A DNA stretch of 64,000 nucleotides from JAEWSN01 sp942493335 (GTDB taxonomy: Bacteria; Bacillota; Clostridia; DSM-8532): assembly GCA_942493335.1 (NCBI GenBank), contig OW818693.1:3286001-3350000 (forward strand). Direction: 5' to 3'. A program made the position numbers and the translations under genes. Numbering within the stretch: position 1 is the first letter of the stretch; every line of letters starts with the position of its first letter. The notes beneath the pieces are model-generated. The model was not told the origin of the DNA, made no database searches, and saw only the letters and a list, made by a program, of their open reading frames with translations. Positions 62,892-64,000 of this stretch are shown here, one piece after another.

Positions 62892-64000
62892 TCAGTTGCC
62901 TTCCAGCAGGGTTGTTTCAGCCAGGACATTTGTGTCGGGATTCAAACGGAAAGTTCTGATTTCAAAAGGCTTGAAGGAAAGGGTTTCGGTCACTGCGCCG
63001 CCCATGAGGCGAATGCCGGTGGACTGGGCTTTGCCTTCGCATTCGTACAGACGGAGGATGATGCCCTTTTTGTCTTCCGCCAATTTCATGCAGGACAGCA
63101 TGATGCCCGTATTGTCAAGAACAATGGCGGGAGCGGGTTTTTCACCCCGACCGGACGGGCAGAACGGAAGGACATACGGCCGTTCGTTGTACGCAAGTGC
63201 TTCCGAATCAATGGCGTGGAGCAGGGTATCGGCGTTTCCGGCATCCACGCGGAAGCGGAAGATCCGTTCACCCTGTTCCATGCGGGGATGGAAGCGGATT
63301 TCACGGAGTGCCTTTTCCGAGCAGTCGCCGGCGGAAAATCCGGCGGAACGGAGCAGGGTCAGGCCGATGGTGCCATTTTTCGCATTCGAACCATAGGTAC
63401 CAGCGTTCAGCACGCTGAACGCAGTATCGCCGTCCTGCAGCGCTATCCACTTGTGCGCGACTGCTTCCTCACCATTGGAGGCGAGAGCATCCCGGCCGAA
63501 TGGAACCTGGCCGATATATCCGGCCTTCTCCAGCACGGTGTCGATGCGAAGCTTCAGATGCTGGTCCTTTTCATTCCAATACACGCCGGTTTCCACCTCG
63601 AAGGAAGTCCCATGCTTTGGCAGCAGATAGCGCTGATAGGCGCAGGAATCATGATAACCGAAAACAGCCTCGACAACCGTTCTGACGTCTCCGTCCTCGA
63701 TGATGCGCACGGAAGGCACCACGACTTCGAACAAACCGGAAAATGCGCTGCCATCGTGCGGGGACAGGAGCGCAAAGGCACTCGAACCGGTGAAGTCACA
63801 GGGGCTGATGCCCCAGGAATTGAAGGTGTCGGGCTGCGTGATGAGCTGGAAGCTGCCGGGTTTGCAGAAGTTGCGGCCCTTGACTGCATATGTGTCGACA
63901 AGGCCGGTGGCGGTGTTGATGACGACCTGCATGTCACCGTTGTCGAAACGGAAAGGCTCATGGGTGGAGAGGGTCGGGAATGTCGGACGTTTGGGGACGG
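62892..64000 (-). CDS. GH38-type alpha-mannosidase, 3' part
   Basis: The frame is open from the right edge to the stop at 62892, at least 369 codons; the N-terminal catalytic domain is outside the window. The visible part is the C-terminal beta-rich region: NTATGLVDTYAVKGRNFC, then DGDVRTVVEAVFGYHDSCAY and PRMEQGERIFRFRVDAGNAD, ending with LNPDTNVLAETTLLEGN. This is typical of bacterial GH38 alpha-mannosidases that trim mannosides. The GntR-LacI regulator follows downstream. Confidence 0.8.
   Translation of the reverse strand, partial: VPKRPTFPTLSTHEPFRFDNGDMQVVINTATGLVDTYAVKGRNFCKPGSFQLITQPDTFNSWGISPCDFTGSSAFALLSPHDGSAFSGLFEVVVPSVRIIEDGDVRTVVEAVFGYHDSCAYQRYLLPKHGTSFEVETGVYWNEKDQHLKLRIDTVLEKAGYIGQVPFGRDALASNGEEAVAHKWIALQDGDTAFSVLNAGTYGSNAKNGTIGLTLLRSAGFSAGDCSEKALREIRFHPRMEQGERIFRFRVDAGNADTLLHAIDSEALAYNERPYVLPFCPSGRGEKPAPAIVLDNTGIMLSCMKLAEDKKGIILRLYECEGKAQSTGIRLMGGAVTETLSFKPFEIRTFRLNPDTNVLAETTLLEGN

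Overview
The window joins two very different pieces of DNA. Positions 1 to about 29,990 are AT-rich (roughly 40% GC by eye) and consist mostly of single-gene units on the minus strand. From 7.9 to 26.5 kb these units are separated by about twenty imperfect palindromes of 105-113 bp that begin near TAAC and end near GTTA. These have the form of integron attC sites, and the gene units behave as gene cassettes read on the minus strand. No integron integrase is encoded in the window, so this is best described as a large attC cluster lacking an integrase (CALIN), or the distal arm of a chromosomal integron. Positions 30 to 64 kb are GC-richer, ordinary chromosomal DNA with operons, strong Shine-Dalgarno sequences and rho-independent hairpins.

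The organism is probably an anaerobic member of the Bacillota (Clostridia-like). The reasons are AGGAGG-type ribosome binding sites, a Ser/Ala-rich lipoprotein linker on a CUT1 solute-binding protein, LplB/YtcP-type permeases, a DUF3783 protein, an sCache chemoreceptor, a hydrogenase-like/MCP fusion, PrsW and an AceTr-family transporter. A spirochaete cannot be excluded, and no rRNA or other marker settles the question.

Layout. 0-7.8 kb: a decayed zone with a truncated hypothetical gene, a nucleoside phosphorylase relic, a methyltransferase, a P-loop kinase, a SnoaL-like protein, a YdcF-like protein, a subclass B1 metallo-beta-lactamase lipoprotein, an APH-like kinase, a histidine phosphatase and a relic of a tyrosine recombinase joined to an IS91-type HUH transposase. 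attC remnants here are broken. 7.9-26.5 kb: the cassette array proper, with four GNAT acetyltransferases, several hypotheticals (one HEPN-like, one HExxH zincin-like), a Zn-dependent phospholipase C-like protein, an amidohydrolase, a 5'-3' exonuclease, an HNH nuclease plus ATPase pair, and one plus-strand XRE-REC regulator. 26.5-29.8 kb: a two-gene unit encoding a reverse transcriptase with a helical C-terminal extension and an overlapping family A DNA polymerase. This is the most novel system in the window. Just beyond it (29,864-29,985) is a repeat-bearing region that could be the attI end of the array.

30-33 kb: a VOC protein and a decayed region with a hydrogenase-like/MCP pseudogene. 33-36.5 kb: alpha/beta hydrolase, SDR, bactofilin-like protein and an acetate-type transporter. 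36.9-42 kb: AraC regulator and a complete CUT1 sugar ABC importer without its own ATPase. 42-56.7 kb: signalling genes (PrsW, two GGDEF-EAL proteins, a chemoreceptor, an AraC-GyrI regulator, REC-DUF3369-HD-GYP, a histidine kinase), an iron-type alcohol dehydrogenase, and an SPFH protein with a small Arc-like protein. 57-60 kb: a three-gene ABC-2 exporter. 60-64 kb: a 54-codon small gene, a membrane protein, a GntR-LacI hybrid repressor and the 3' part of a GH38-type alpha-mannosidase running off the right edge.
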